Shown here: piece by piece, positions 56,940 through 64,000 of the stretch
Numbering within the stretch: position 1 is the stretch's first letter
How the letters are laid out: every line of letters begins with the position of its first letter
NCBI RefSeq assembly: GCF_014649755.1
Contig: NZ_BMTQ01000002.1
Location: 324,761-388,760, forward strand
DNA: 64,000 bases
Reading direction: 5' to 3'
From: Streptomyces litmocidini
GTDB lineage: Bacteria; Actinomycetota; Actinomycetes; Streptomycetales; Streptomycetaceae
Made by a program: the position numbers and the translations under genes
Notes under the pieces: model-generated
The model's input: only the letters and a program-made list of their open reading frames with translations
The model's database searches: none
Told to the model about the DNA's origin: nothing

Positions 56940-59063
56940 CTACCGGCAGCAGCCGTCCTCCGAATCCGGTTCGTTCAGCTCGAACCAGATCGCCTTGCCG
57001 TCGCCCCGCGGGTCGACGCCCCAGACGTCCGCCAGCATCTCCATCAGGACCAGGCCGCGCCCGCTCGACGCCATCTCGCCCGGGTGCCGCTTGTGCGGCA
57101 GCTCGTCGCTGCCGTCGGAGACCTCCACGCGCAGCCGCCGCGCCTTCTCGCCGCAGGCGACCTCCGCCACCAGGAGCGCGTCGCCGTCGGTGTGGACGAG
57201 GACGTTCGTGACCATCTCGGAGACCATCAGGACCGCCGCGTCGAGCTGGCCCTCGTCCGACCAGTCGTGCAGCAGCTGCCGGACCTGCTCGCGCGCCTCG
57301 GCGATCCGTTCCGGTTCCGCCTGGGCGATCGTCATCAGGGTGCGGCGCGGGGCCTCCTGGACGGCGCCGGCGGGCCGGAGGGAGAGCAGCAGGACGGCGA
57401 TGTCGTCCTCGCGGCGGTCGGCGAGCGGTCCCGTCGTGTGGTGCGAGCCGGGGCCGTGGACGGCCTCCACGAGCGCGTCGGCGAGCCGCTCCAGGTCGTC
57501 GCCGTCGTGGGACTCCAGGAGCTTCCGCACGCGCTCCCAGCCGCTGTCCAGGTCGTGCCCGCCGGTCTCCAGGAGGCCGTCGGTGCAGATCATCAGGGTC
57601 TCGCCGGGGTCGAGCGTGAGCCGGGTGGTGGGGTAGTCGGTGTCGGGGTCGATGCCGAGGGGCAGCCCGCCGGCCGTGGGCCTGAGGAGGACCGTCCCGT
57701 CGTTCGTCCGCACCGCCGGATCCGGATGCCCGGCGCGCGCGATGTCGACCGTCCCCGTCTCCAGGTCGACCTCCAGGTAGAGGCAGGTCGCGAAGCGCGG
57801 ACCGCTGCCGTTCCCGTCCCCGTCGTCCCCGTCCGTGATGCCGTAGAGGAAGCGGGAGGCGCGGGAGAGGACCGCGTCCGGCCGGTGGCCCTCGGAGGCG
57901 TACGCGCGCAGGGCGATCCGCAGCTGCCCCATCAGGCCGGCGGCCCGCACGTCGTGGCCCTGCACGTCGCCGATGACGAGGGCGATCCGCCCCGGGCCGT
58001 GCCCGTCGGCGCGGGAGGAGGCGCCGGGCAGCCGGATCATGTCGTACCAGTCACCGCCGACCTGGAGGCCGCCGCCGGTCGGCACGTACCGCGCGGCGAC
58101 CTGGATGCCCGGGATGCCCGGCCCGAGGACCGGCATCATCGTCCGCTGGAGCCCGAGCGACAGCTCGCGCTCGGACTCGGCCACGCCCGCGCGTGCGAGG
58201 GCCTGCGCGAGCATCCGCGCGACGGTCGTCAGCACGGAACGCTCGTCGGGCGTGAACGCCACCGGATGCTTGAAGGCCGCCATCCAGGCGCCCATCGTGC
58301 GCCCGGCGACGACGAGCGGCACGAAGGCCCAGGAGCGGCGCCCGAAGCGCTGCGCGAGCGGCCAGGTCGTGGGGAAGCGGCGCAGGTACTCCTCCGGGGT
58401 CGGCAGGTAGATCGCCCGCCCGGTCCGCACGACCTCGGCCGCCGGGTAGTCCGTGTCCAGCGACATCGAGGAGAACGGCCCCTCGTCGCCCTCGCGGTGC
58501 CCGTGGTGGCCGATGATCGTCAGCCGGTCGCCGGCCACGCCGAAGACGGCGAGCCCGTCCGGCGAGAAGCCGGGCATCGACAGCGAGGCCGCGACCCGCA
58601 GCACCTCGGCCGTGGACCGCGCCTCGGCGAGCGCCCGTCCGGCGTCGAGGAGGAAGGCCTCGCGGGAACGGCGCCAGTCGCCGGTGACGGGGGTGCGGGC
58701 GGCGGTGCCCGGCAACTGCTCGGCGACTTCCTGGAGGGTGCCGACCAGCTGGTAGTCGTTCCCCTCGATGAGCGGCTTCGACCTGCTCCGTACGGTACGG
58801 ATCACCCGTCCGTGCTCGTCCATGATCCGCAGCCGGGCCTCGGCGAGGGTGCCCTCGGCGACGGCGAGGTTGACCACCCCGTCGATCTCGTTCCAGTCGA
58901 CCGGATGAAAACGGGAGCGTACGGCCGCCTCGGTGAGCCGCACGGGCTCGGCGGGCAGCCCGAGCAGCCGGGCGGCCTCGGCGTCGAGCGAGACGATCCC
59001 GGACGCGTTGTCCCAGCGCCACAGGCCGGTCGCGATCGCGGCCAGGACGTCCTCGGTGCGCAT
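56940..59063 (-). CDS. PAS-GAF-SpoIIE phosphatase with C-terminal HATPase domain
   Basis: A 707-residue cytosolic multidomain regulator. Residues 10-110 form a PAS-like domain (GLWRWDNASGIVSLDAEA). Residues 135-310 form a GAF domain (FVPLVVAGRTMGAWMAAF). Residues 320-555 are a SpoIIE/PP2C phosphatase with metal sites in VGGDWYDMIRL, LVIGDVQGHD and REDDIAVLLL. Residues 575-700 are an anti-sigma-type HATPase (VLMVSEMVTNVLVHTDGD; SGRGLVLMEMLADVWGVD). Such proteins both phosphorylate and dephosphorylate anti-sigma-factor antagonists. No sigma, anti-sigma or antagonist gene is adjacent. It is divergent from aspS. Confidence 0.93.
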   Translation of the reverse strand: MRTEDVLAAIATGLWRWDNASGIVSLDAEAARLLGLPAEPVRLTEAAVRSRFHPVDWNEIDGVVNLAVAEGTLAEARLRIMDEHGRVIRTVRSRSKPLIEGNDYQLVGTLQEVAEQLPGTAARTPVTGDWRRSREAFLLDAGRALAEARSTAEVLRVAASLSMPGFSPDGLAVFGVAGDRLTIIGHHGHREGDEGPFSSMSLDTDYPAAEVVRTGRAIYLPTPEEYLRRFPTTWPLAQRFGRRSWAFVPLVVAGRTMGAWMAAFKHPVAFTPDERSVLTTVARMLAQALARAGVAESERELSLGLQRTMMPVLGPGIPGIQVAARYVPTGGGLQVGGDWYDMIRLPGASSRADGHGPGRIALVIGDVQGHDVRAAGLMGQLRIALRAYASEGHRPDAVLSRASRFLYGITDGDDGDGNGSGPRFATCLYLEVDLETGTVDIARAGHPDPAVRTNDGTVLLRPTAGGLPLGIDPDTDYPTTRLTLDPGETLMICTDGLLETGGHDLDSGWERVRKLLESHDGDDLERLADALVEAVHGPGSHHTTGPLADRREDDIAVLLLSLRPAGAVQEAPRRTLMTIAQAEPERIAEAREQVRQLLHDWSDEGQLDAAVLMVSEMVTNVLVHTDGDALLVAEVACGEKARRLRVEVSDGSDELPHKRHPGEMASSGRGLVLMEMLADVWGVDPRGDGKAIWFELNEPDSEDGCCR

Positions 59064-59243
59064 TGCCCCACTTTATGAATATCGGACAGCGGGTCGCCAC
59101 CGAGGGTGTTCGAGATGCGATCTTGGACCGGCCGGTACTCTGGGTGCGTCTGCCCTCGTGTCCTGTGACCTCTGTGACCCCTTTGACAGCAGTCACGGCC
59201 GGCGGCGACCCACCCCGAGATCCCGAAGACTGGATGAACGACG

Positions 59244-61064
59244 ATGCATCGGTACAGGTCCCACACCTGCGGCGAGCTCCGCGCCTCTGACGTCGGCACC
59301 GACGTCCGGCTGAGCGGCTGGCTGCACAATCGGCGCGACCTGGGCGGCATCCTCTTCATCGATCTGCGCGACCACTACGGCATCACGCAGCTCGTCGCCC
59401 GGCCCGGCACGCCCGCCGCCGAGGTCCTCGACAAGCTCACCAAGGAGACCGTCGTCCGCGTGGACGGCAAGGTCGTCTCCCGCGGTGCGGAGAACGTCAA
59501 CCCCGAGCTGCCGACCGGCGAGATCGAGATCGAGGCCGCCGAGGTCGAGGTCCTGGGCGCCGCCAAGCAGATCCCCTTCACCATCAACACCGACGACGGC
59601 GTGAACGAGGAACGGCGCCTGGAGTACCGCTTCCTCGACCTGCGCCGCGAGCGCATGCACCGCAACATCATGCTGCGCTCCGCCGTCATCGCCTCCATCC
59701 GCTCCAAGATGGTGGCCCTCGGCTTCAACGAGATGGCGACCCCGATCCTCGCCGCGACCTCCCCCGAGGGCGCCCGCGACTTCGTCGTCCCGTCCCGCCT
59801 GAACCCGGGCAAGTTCTACGCGCTGCCGCAGGCGCCGCAGCAGTTCAAGCAGCTGCTGATGATCTCCGGCTTCGACCGGTACTTCCAGATCGCGCCCTGC
59901 TTCCGCGACGAGGACGCCCGTGCCGACCGCTCGCCCGGCGAGTTCTACCAGCTCGACGTCGAGATGAGCTTCGTCGAGCAGGAGGACGTCTTCCAGCCGA
60001 TCGAGAAGCTCATGACGGAGCTCTTCGAGGAGTTCGGCGGCGGCCGCCACGTCACCTCGCCGTTCCCGCGGATCCCGTTCCGCGAGTCGATGCTCAAGTA
60101 CGGCAACGACAAGCCCGACCTGCGCACCGACCTCGAACTCGTCGACCTCACCGACGTCTTCGAGAACTCCGAGTTCAAGGCCTTCGCCGGCAAGCACGTC
60201 CGCGCCCTGGCCGTCCCGAACACGGGCGACCAGCCGCGCAAGTTCTTCGACTCCCTCGGCGACTTCGCGGTCTCCCTCGGCGCGAAGGGCCTGGCCTGGG
60301 TCCGCGTCGGCGAGGGCAACGCCCTGACCGGCCCGATCGCCAAGTTCCTCACCGAGGAGAACGTCAAGGTCCTCACCGAGCGCCTGGGCCTCCAGCCCGG
60401 CCACGCCGTCTTCTTCGGCGCCGGCGAGTTCGACGAGGTCTCCAAGATCATGGGCCCGGTCCGGGTCGAGGCCGCCAAGCGCGCCGGCCAGTTCGAGGAG
60501 AACGTCTTCCGCTTCGCGTGGATCGTCGACTTCCCGATGTACGAGCGGGACGAGGAGACCGGCAAGATCGACTTCTCGCACAACCCGTTCTCCATGCCGC
60601 AGGGCGGCCTGGAGGCCCTGGAGACCCAGGACCCGCTGGACGTCCTCGGCTGGCAGTACGACATCGTCTGCAACGGCATCGAGCTCTCCTCCGGCGCCAT
60701 CCGGAACCACGAGCCCGAGATCATGTTCAAGGCCTTCGAGATCGCGGGCTACTCCCGTGAGACCGTCGAGGCCGAGTTCGCGGGCATGCTCCGCGCCTTC
60801 GAGTACGGCGCCCCGCCGCACGGCGGCATCGCCCCGGGCGTCGACCGCATCGTCATGCTCCTCGCCGACGAGCCCAACATCCGCGAGATCATCGCCTTCC
60901 CGCTCAACGGCAACGGCCAGGACCTCCTGATGGGCGCCCCGACCGAGCTGGACGAGTCCCGCCTGCGCGAGCTGAACATCCAGCTCCGCAAGCCGGTCGA
61001 GAAGAAGACCGCCACGGAGGACCGCCCGGTGACGGAATCGGTCCACCCGGACGCGGCGCGGTAA
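59244..61064 (+). CDS. aspS: Aspartyl-tRNA synthetase
   Basis: A 606-residue bacterial-type class II synthetase. The OB-fold anticodon domain (residues 1-105) has [21 protein letters not shown], given here as [19 protein letters not shown]. Motif 2 is in [20 protein letters not shown] near residue 222. The GAD insertion domain spans about 290-420. Motif 3 is in [16 protein letters not shown] near 535. Whether it is discriminating or also charges tRNA-Asn is not decided from sequence alone; many actinobacteria with GatCAB use the nondiscriminating form. A 20-bp terminator follows. Confidence 0.97.
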   Translation: MHRYRSHTCGELRASDVGTDVRLSGWLHNRRDLGGILFIDLRDHYGITQLVARPGTPAAEVLDKLTKETVVRVDGKVVSRGAENVNPELPTGEIEIEAAEVEVLGAAKQIPFTINTDDGVNEERRLEYRFLDLRRERMHRNIMLRSAVIASIRSKMVALGFNEMATPILAATSPEGARDFVVPSRLNPGKFYALPQAPQQFKQLLMISGFDRYFQIAPCFRDEDARADRSPGEFYQLDVEMSFVEQEDVFQPIEKLMTELFEEFGGGRHVTSPFPRIPFRESMLKYGNDKPDLRTDLELVDLTDVFENSEFKAFAGKHVRALAVPNTGDQPRKFFDSLGDFAVSLGAKGLAWVRVGEGNALTGPIAKFLTEENVKVLTERLGLQPGHAVFFGAGEFDEVSKIMGPVRVEAAKRAGQFEENVFRFAWIVDFPMYERDEETGKIDFSHNPFSMPQGGLEALETQDPLDVLGWQYDIVCNGIELSSGAIRNHEPEIMFKAFEIAGYSRETVEAEFAGMLRAFEYGAPPHGGIAPGVDRIVMLLADEPNIREIIAFPLNGNGQDLLMGAPTELDESRLRELNIQLRKPVEKKTATEDRPVTESVHPDAAR

Positions 61065-61080
61065 GCCCCCCGCCGACGCA

Positions 61081-61124
61081 CGGCGAAGGGCCCGGGATCC
61101 TCACGGATCCCGGGCCCTTCGCCG
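61081..61124. terminator. Terminator of aspS
   Basis: A perfect 20-bp stem (61081-61100 with 61105-61124) around a TCAC tetraloop, followed by TTCC. It is the longest perfect stem found in the window. Confidence 0.95.
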
Positions 61125-61382
61125 TTCCCCGCGGGCGTCGGGCCGACGCGGCGCGGAACCTCTCCGGGGAGGAGGCCGGGTCACGGCCCGCGCCGCCCCC
61201 GGCCGGAAGGCGCGAGAGGAGCACCCGCTCAAGCTCCACGACGGGCGCGAGCACGGCGTCCACCAGCTCGTCGGTGCCGCACTTCCCCAGGACCGTCCCG
61301 TTCGCGGAGACCGGGACGGCCCCCTCCCGGTCACGACGGAGGCCGCGCCGGCGGCCGGGTGGCGGTGTCGAAGCCGGAGGGC

Positions 61383-61805
61383 TCAGCCTGCCCCGGGCGT
61401 ACGGAGGAGCTCGGCCCGGCCACGGATTCCGCCCCTGCCCTCGGCGGGGTGCCCGGCGACCGGTCTCGCCCCCGCTCCGGGCTTTCCCGGGCGGCAGGCG
61501 TCGCAGTCGCCCGGTTCCGGGAACCGCCGCGCGAGGGTCTCGATGCTGACGGAGGCCCCGGTGGGCAGCGACTGGACGTGCACGGAGAGGCCGATGGCGA
61601 GCAACGACAGCCCGGCGTGCTGGGCCAGGTGGTTGCCGATCACCGTGAAGCGGCGGGTGTGGCGGTCGTTGTCGTGCAGGACGCCCCCTGCGAAGGCGAT
61701 GTGGGCCCGGCGCACATCGGGCAAGAGGGGCGACCCGTCGAGGTCCAGGACCTGGAGGCCGCACGTTTCGAGCTTCCGGCACCAGTCGGGCGCGGGTGCG
61801 GCCAC
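61383..61805 (-). CDS. Hypothetical protein, probably a truncated or decayed regulator
   Basis: A 140-residue frame from a GTG at 61805 with a good GGGAGG site. Residues 1-95 look like a real protein (LQVLDLDGSPLLPDVRRAHIAFAGG; RHTRRFTVIGNHLAQHAGLSLLAIGLSVHVQSLPTG in parts such as FTVIGNHLAQHAGLSLLAIG), with high third-position GC. That part recalls the N-terminus of Streptomyces helix-turn-helix proteins in which a conserved QSLPxGAxVxIxTLAxRFPE segment continues into a winged helix. Here the winged helix is missing: after RFPEPGD the sequence becomes Gly/Arg-rich noise. A second coding-like patch (GTVLGKCGTDELVDAVLAPV) lies in another frame at about 61210-61310 on the same strand. I read the locus as decayed. 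Confidence 0.5.
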   Translation of the reverse strand: MAAPAPDWCRKLETCGLQVLDLDGSPLLPDVRRAHIAFAGGVLHDNDRHTRRFTVIGNHLAQHAGLSLLAIGLSVHVQSLPTGASVSIETLARRFPEPGDCDACRPGKPGAGARPVAGHPAEGRGGIRGRAELLRTPGAG

Positions 61806-62021
61806 GTCGTCCTCCCGGATCGGTGTCCCGGCTGCGGGTCGTGACCAGCCCGGCGGCAGGCCGCGCGGGCCCGCAACACCGTTTCCCGCGGTGCGTCACG
61901 TCCCGGTCCCGTGGGCCGCCGGAAAGAAATCCTCCGGGGCCGTCACACATTCCGTACGGGCTCCGTCAGTGCGGTGTCCGGCTCGGCCGAGGCGGACACG
62001 GGAAAGACCTGAGGAGCCGAG

Positions 62022-62375
62022 ATGTTCGCCGAGATGTCCACCACCGCCGTCGTCGTCACCGCCGTCGCCGCGTTCATGGCCGGGTTCTCCGGGGTCTCGA
62101 TCTTCGCCAGGGCCAAGTTCGTCGTCGAGCCGCTCGCCGAGTACGGGGTGCCGCGGGCCTGGTGGAACCTGCTCGGGGCCGCCAAGGTCGCCGGGGCCGT
62201 CGGGCTCGTCGTCGGGTTCTACGTCCCCGTCATCGGGACCCTCGCCGCCATCGGGCTCGTCCTGTACTTCGCCGGCGCGGTGATCACCGTCCTGCGGGCC
62301 CGCGCGTACGGCCACGCCCCCTTCCCGCTCGTCTACATGGCGCCCGCCGTCGCCGCCCTGGTCCTGACCTGGTGA
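62022..62375 (+). CDS. DoxX family membrane protein
   Basis: A 117-residue protein with four helices: VVVTAVAAFMAGFSGVSIFA, NLLGAAKVAGAVGLVVGFY, LAAIGLVLYFAGAVITVLRA and LVYMAPAVAALVLTW. The length and the helix-2 AAKVAGAVGL motif match DoxX-like small membrane proteins. DoxX proteins are linked to quinone or thiol redox in some bacteria, but this subgroup is uncharacterised. The 216 bases upstream (61806-62021) show no gene and presumably carry its promoter. Confidence 0.85.
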   Translation: MFAEMSTTAVVVTAVAAFMAGFSGVSIFARAKFVVEPLAEYGVPRAWWNLLGAAKVAGAVGLVVGFYVPVIGTLAAIGLVLYFAGAVITVLRARAYGHAPFPLVYMAPAVAALVLTW

Positions 62376-62393
62376 CCCCCGCACGGCACCGAA

Positions 62394-62432
62394 AAGGCCG
62401 CCGCCCCGGATCCACACCGGGACGGCGGCCTT
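62394..62432. terminator. Bidirectional terminator between doxX-like gene and metG
   Basis: A 16-bp stem (62394-62409 with 62417-62432) with one mismatch and a 7-nt loop, ending in CTTCTTC, between convergent genes. Confidence 0.85.
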
Positions 62433-62465
62433 CTTCGTGCGTCAGTACGTCGGCACGACCGTGCG

Positions 62466-64000
62466 TCAGTCCTTCTTCGGGTCCTCCAGGCGCGGGAACA
62501 GCACCGCGCCCTTCGTCACCGTCGCGCCGGCCGGGAGCTGCCCCCACGTGCCCGCCGACTGGACCGGCTGGTCCGCCAGGGCGCCCAGGGACTCCCCGGC
62601 GCCCAGGGACTCCCAGAGGGCCTGCGAGGTCTCCGGCATGATCGGGTTGAGGAGGACGGCGACGGCGCGCAGGGACTCCGCGGCCGTGTAGAGGATCGTC
62701 GCCAGGCGGGCCCGGCCCTCCTCCGAGTCGTCCTTCGCGACCTTCCACGGCTCCTGCTCCGTGATGTAGCCGTTGACCTGCTTCACGAAGTCGAAGACCG
62801 CCAGGATGCCGGCCTGGAAGTCCAGCTCCTCGCCGATCTTCGCGTCGGCCGTCGCGACGGCCTTGGCCAGACCCTCGTGGACCGCCTTCTCCGCGTCGCC
62901 GTCGGCCGTCGACGCCGGCAGCTCACCGCCGAAGTACTTGCCGACCATCGCCGCCACGCGGGAGGCGAGGTTGCCGTAGTCGTTCGCCAGCTCGCTCGTG
63001 TAGCGGGCGGTGAAGTCCTCCCACGAGAACGAGCCGTCGCTGCCGAAGGCGATCGCCCGGAGGAAGTACCAGCGGTACGCGTCCACGCCGAAGTGCGAGG
63101 TCAGGTCCTGCGGCTTGATGCCCGTCAGGTTCGACTTCGACATCTTCTCGCCGCCGACCATCAGCCAGCCGTTGGCCGCGACCCGGCCCGGGACCGGGAG
63201 GCCCTGCGCCATCAGCATCGCCGGCCAGATCACCGCGTGGAACCGCAGGATGTCCTTGCCGACCAGGTGCACGTTCGCCGGGAACGTCTCCTCGAACTTC
63301 GCCGGGTTCTCGTTGTAGCCGACGGCCGTCGCGTAGTTCAGGAGCGCGTCGACCCACACGTAGATGACGTGCTTCTCGTCCCACGGGATCGGGATGCCCC
63401 AGTCGAACGTCGAGCGCGAGATCGACAGGTCCTGAAGGCCCTGCTTGACGAAGTTCACGACCTCGTTGCGGGCCGACTCCGGCTGGATGAAGCCCGGGTT
63501 CGCCTCGTAGAACTCCAGCAGCTTCGGGCCGTACTCGCTCAGCTTGAAGAAGTAGTTCTCCTCCTTGAGGATCTCCACCGGCTTCTTGTGGATCGGGCAC
63601 AGCTTCGTGCCGTCCTCCGCCTCGATGAGGTCGCCGGGGAGCTTGTACTCCTCACAGCCCACGCAGTACGGGCCCTCGTACCCGCCCTTGTAGATCTCGT
63701 CCTTGTCGTACAGGTCCTGCACGAACTCCTGGACGCGGTCCGTGTGACGCTTCTGCGTCGTACGGATGAAGTCGTCGTTCGCGATGTTCAGGTGCTCCCA
63801 GAGGGGCTTCCACGCCTCCTCGACGAGCTTGTCGCACCAGGCCTGGGGCGTGACGTCGTTCGCCTCGGCCGTGCGCATGATCTTCTGACCGTGCTCGTCC
63901 GTGCCGGTGAGGAACCACACCTTCTCGCCGCGCTGACGGTGCCAGCGCGTGAGCACGTCGCCTGCGACGGTCGTATAGGCGTGGCCCAGGTGAGGAGCGT
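62466..64000 (-). CDS. metG: Methionyl-tRNA synthetase (5' end beyond the window)
   Basis: The last 511 codons of a class I synthetase. The frame is open to the window edge, and only about 15-25 N-terminal residues are missing. The HIGH motif appears as HLGHAY at the very edge, and the KMSKS loop as GGEKMSKSNLTGIKP near residue 270 of the visible part. The zinc knuckle region has CVGCEEY and CPIHKKP. The anticodon-binding helical domain follows (VNGYITEQEPWKVAK). No C-terminal tRNA-binding (TrbP111-like) domain is present, so this is the short form. Confidence 0.97.
   Translation of the reverse strand, partial: APHLGHAYTTVAGDVLTRWHRQRGEKVWFLTGTDEHGQKIMRTAEANDVTPQAWCDKLVEEAWKPLWEHLNIANDDFIRTTQKRHTDRVQEFVQDLYDKDEIYKGGYEGPYCVGCEEYKLPGDLIEAEDGTKLCPIHKKPVEILKEENYFFKLSEYGPKLLEFYEANPGFIQPESARNEVVNFVKQGLQDLSISRSTFDWGIPIPWDEKHVIYVWVDALLNYATAVGYNENPAKFEETFPANVHLVGKDILRFHAVIWPAMLMAQGLPVPGRVAANGWLMVGGEKMSKSNLTGIKPQDLTSHFGVDAYRWYFLRAIAFGSDGSFSWEDFTARYTSELANDYGNLASRVAAMVGKYFGGELPASTADGDAEKAVHEGLAKAVATADAKIGEELDFQAGILAVFDFVKQVNGYITEQEPWKVAKDDSEEGRARLATILYTAAESLRAVAVLLNPIMPETSQALWESLGAGESLGALADQPVQSAGTWGQLPAGATVTKGAVLFPRLEDPKKD

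Overview
The window is chromosomal DNA from a high-GC actinomycete, almost certainly Streptomyces or a close relative. The reasons are the very high GC at third codon positions, frequent GTG/TTG starts, ATGA/GTGA stop-start overlaps, long perfect stem-loop terminators without U-tracts, a mycothiol-dependent enzyme family, a bacterial proteasome activator, and a perfect Streptomyces-type parS site plus two 13/14 variants. In Streptomyces parS sites cluster around oriC, so this looks like core chromosome fairly near the origin. I saw no integrase, transposase, tRNA, rRNA or CRISPR array.

Region 1 (1-13.3 kb): a partial gene, a G-quadruplex-like repeat, a J-domain-like protein and a rhodanese protein; then an aerobic phenylacetate catabolism locus. 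paaABCDE (ring-1,2-epoxidase, minus strand), paaN and paaH plus a TetR regulator (divergent) carry the same operator palindrome. A translationally coupled DUF5819-HTTM-TrmH trio sits between the two paa parts.

Region 2 (13.6-23.3 kb): an Lrp/AsnC regulator divergent from a first branched-chain 2-oxoacid dehydrogenase set (E1alpha, E1beta, E2), with a third copy of the paa palindrome between them. Three strong stem-loops follow, then a coupled MobA-like/MoeA/potassium-channel operon with parS across the moeA stop and channel start, a quinone oxidoreductase, a 31-bp minisatellite and the proteasome activator Bpa.

Region 3 (23.3-35.1 kb): FtsX-type ABC exporter with PadR regulator, a surface-anchored-like Pro/Ala protein, two divergent transmembrane Ser/Thr kinases, an APH-fold phosphotransferase, a PPOX flavoprotein with a low-complexity tail, and a LuxR-type response regulator.

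Region 4 (35.1-45.2 kb): a second E1alpha/E1beta/E2 set, whose E1beta has Leu where the thiamine-activating Glu is expected; a pseudogene with three frameshifts; a GntR-MFS pair; a mycothiol-type enzyme; a nitrilase-fold hydrolase; and a Cys/Met-metabolism PLP enzyme.

Region 5 (45.2-64 kb): LURP-one, DUF4239 and a Gly-rich exported protein; thioredoxin-NHL protein; M18 aminopeptidase; acyl-CoA dehydrogenase; SseB; a pirin with an apparent in-frame internal deletion; AI-2E-type permease; SpoIIE-type phosphatase; aspS; a degenerate stretch; DoxX; and the 3' part of metG running off the window.

Functionally the window joins degradation of aromatic and branched-chain compounds to acyl-CoA (paa, two E1/E2 sets, acyl-CoA dehydrogenases) with envelope signalling (kinases, SpoIIE phosphatase) and housekeeping genes. 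The shared palindrome suggests that the phenylacetate regulator also reaches the first 2-oxoacid dehydrogenase operon.
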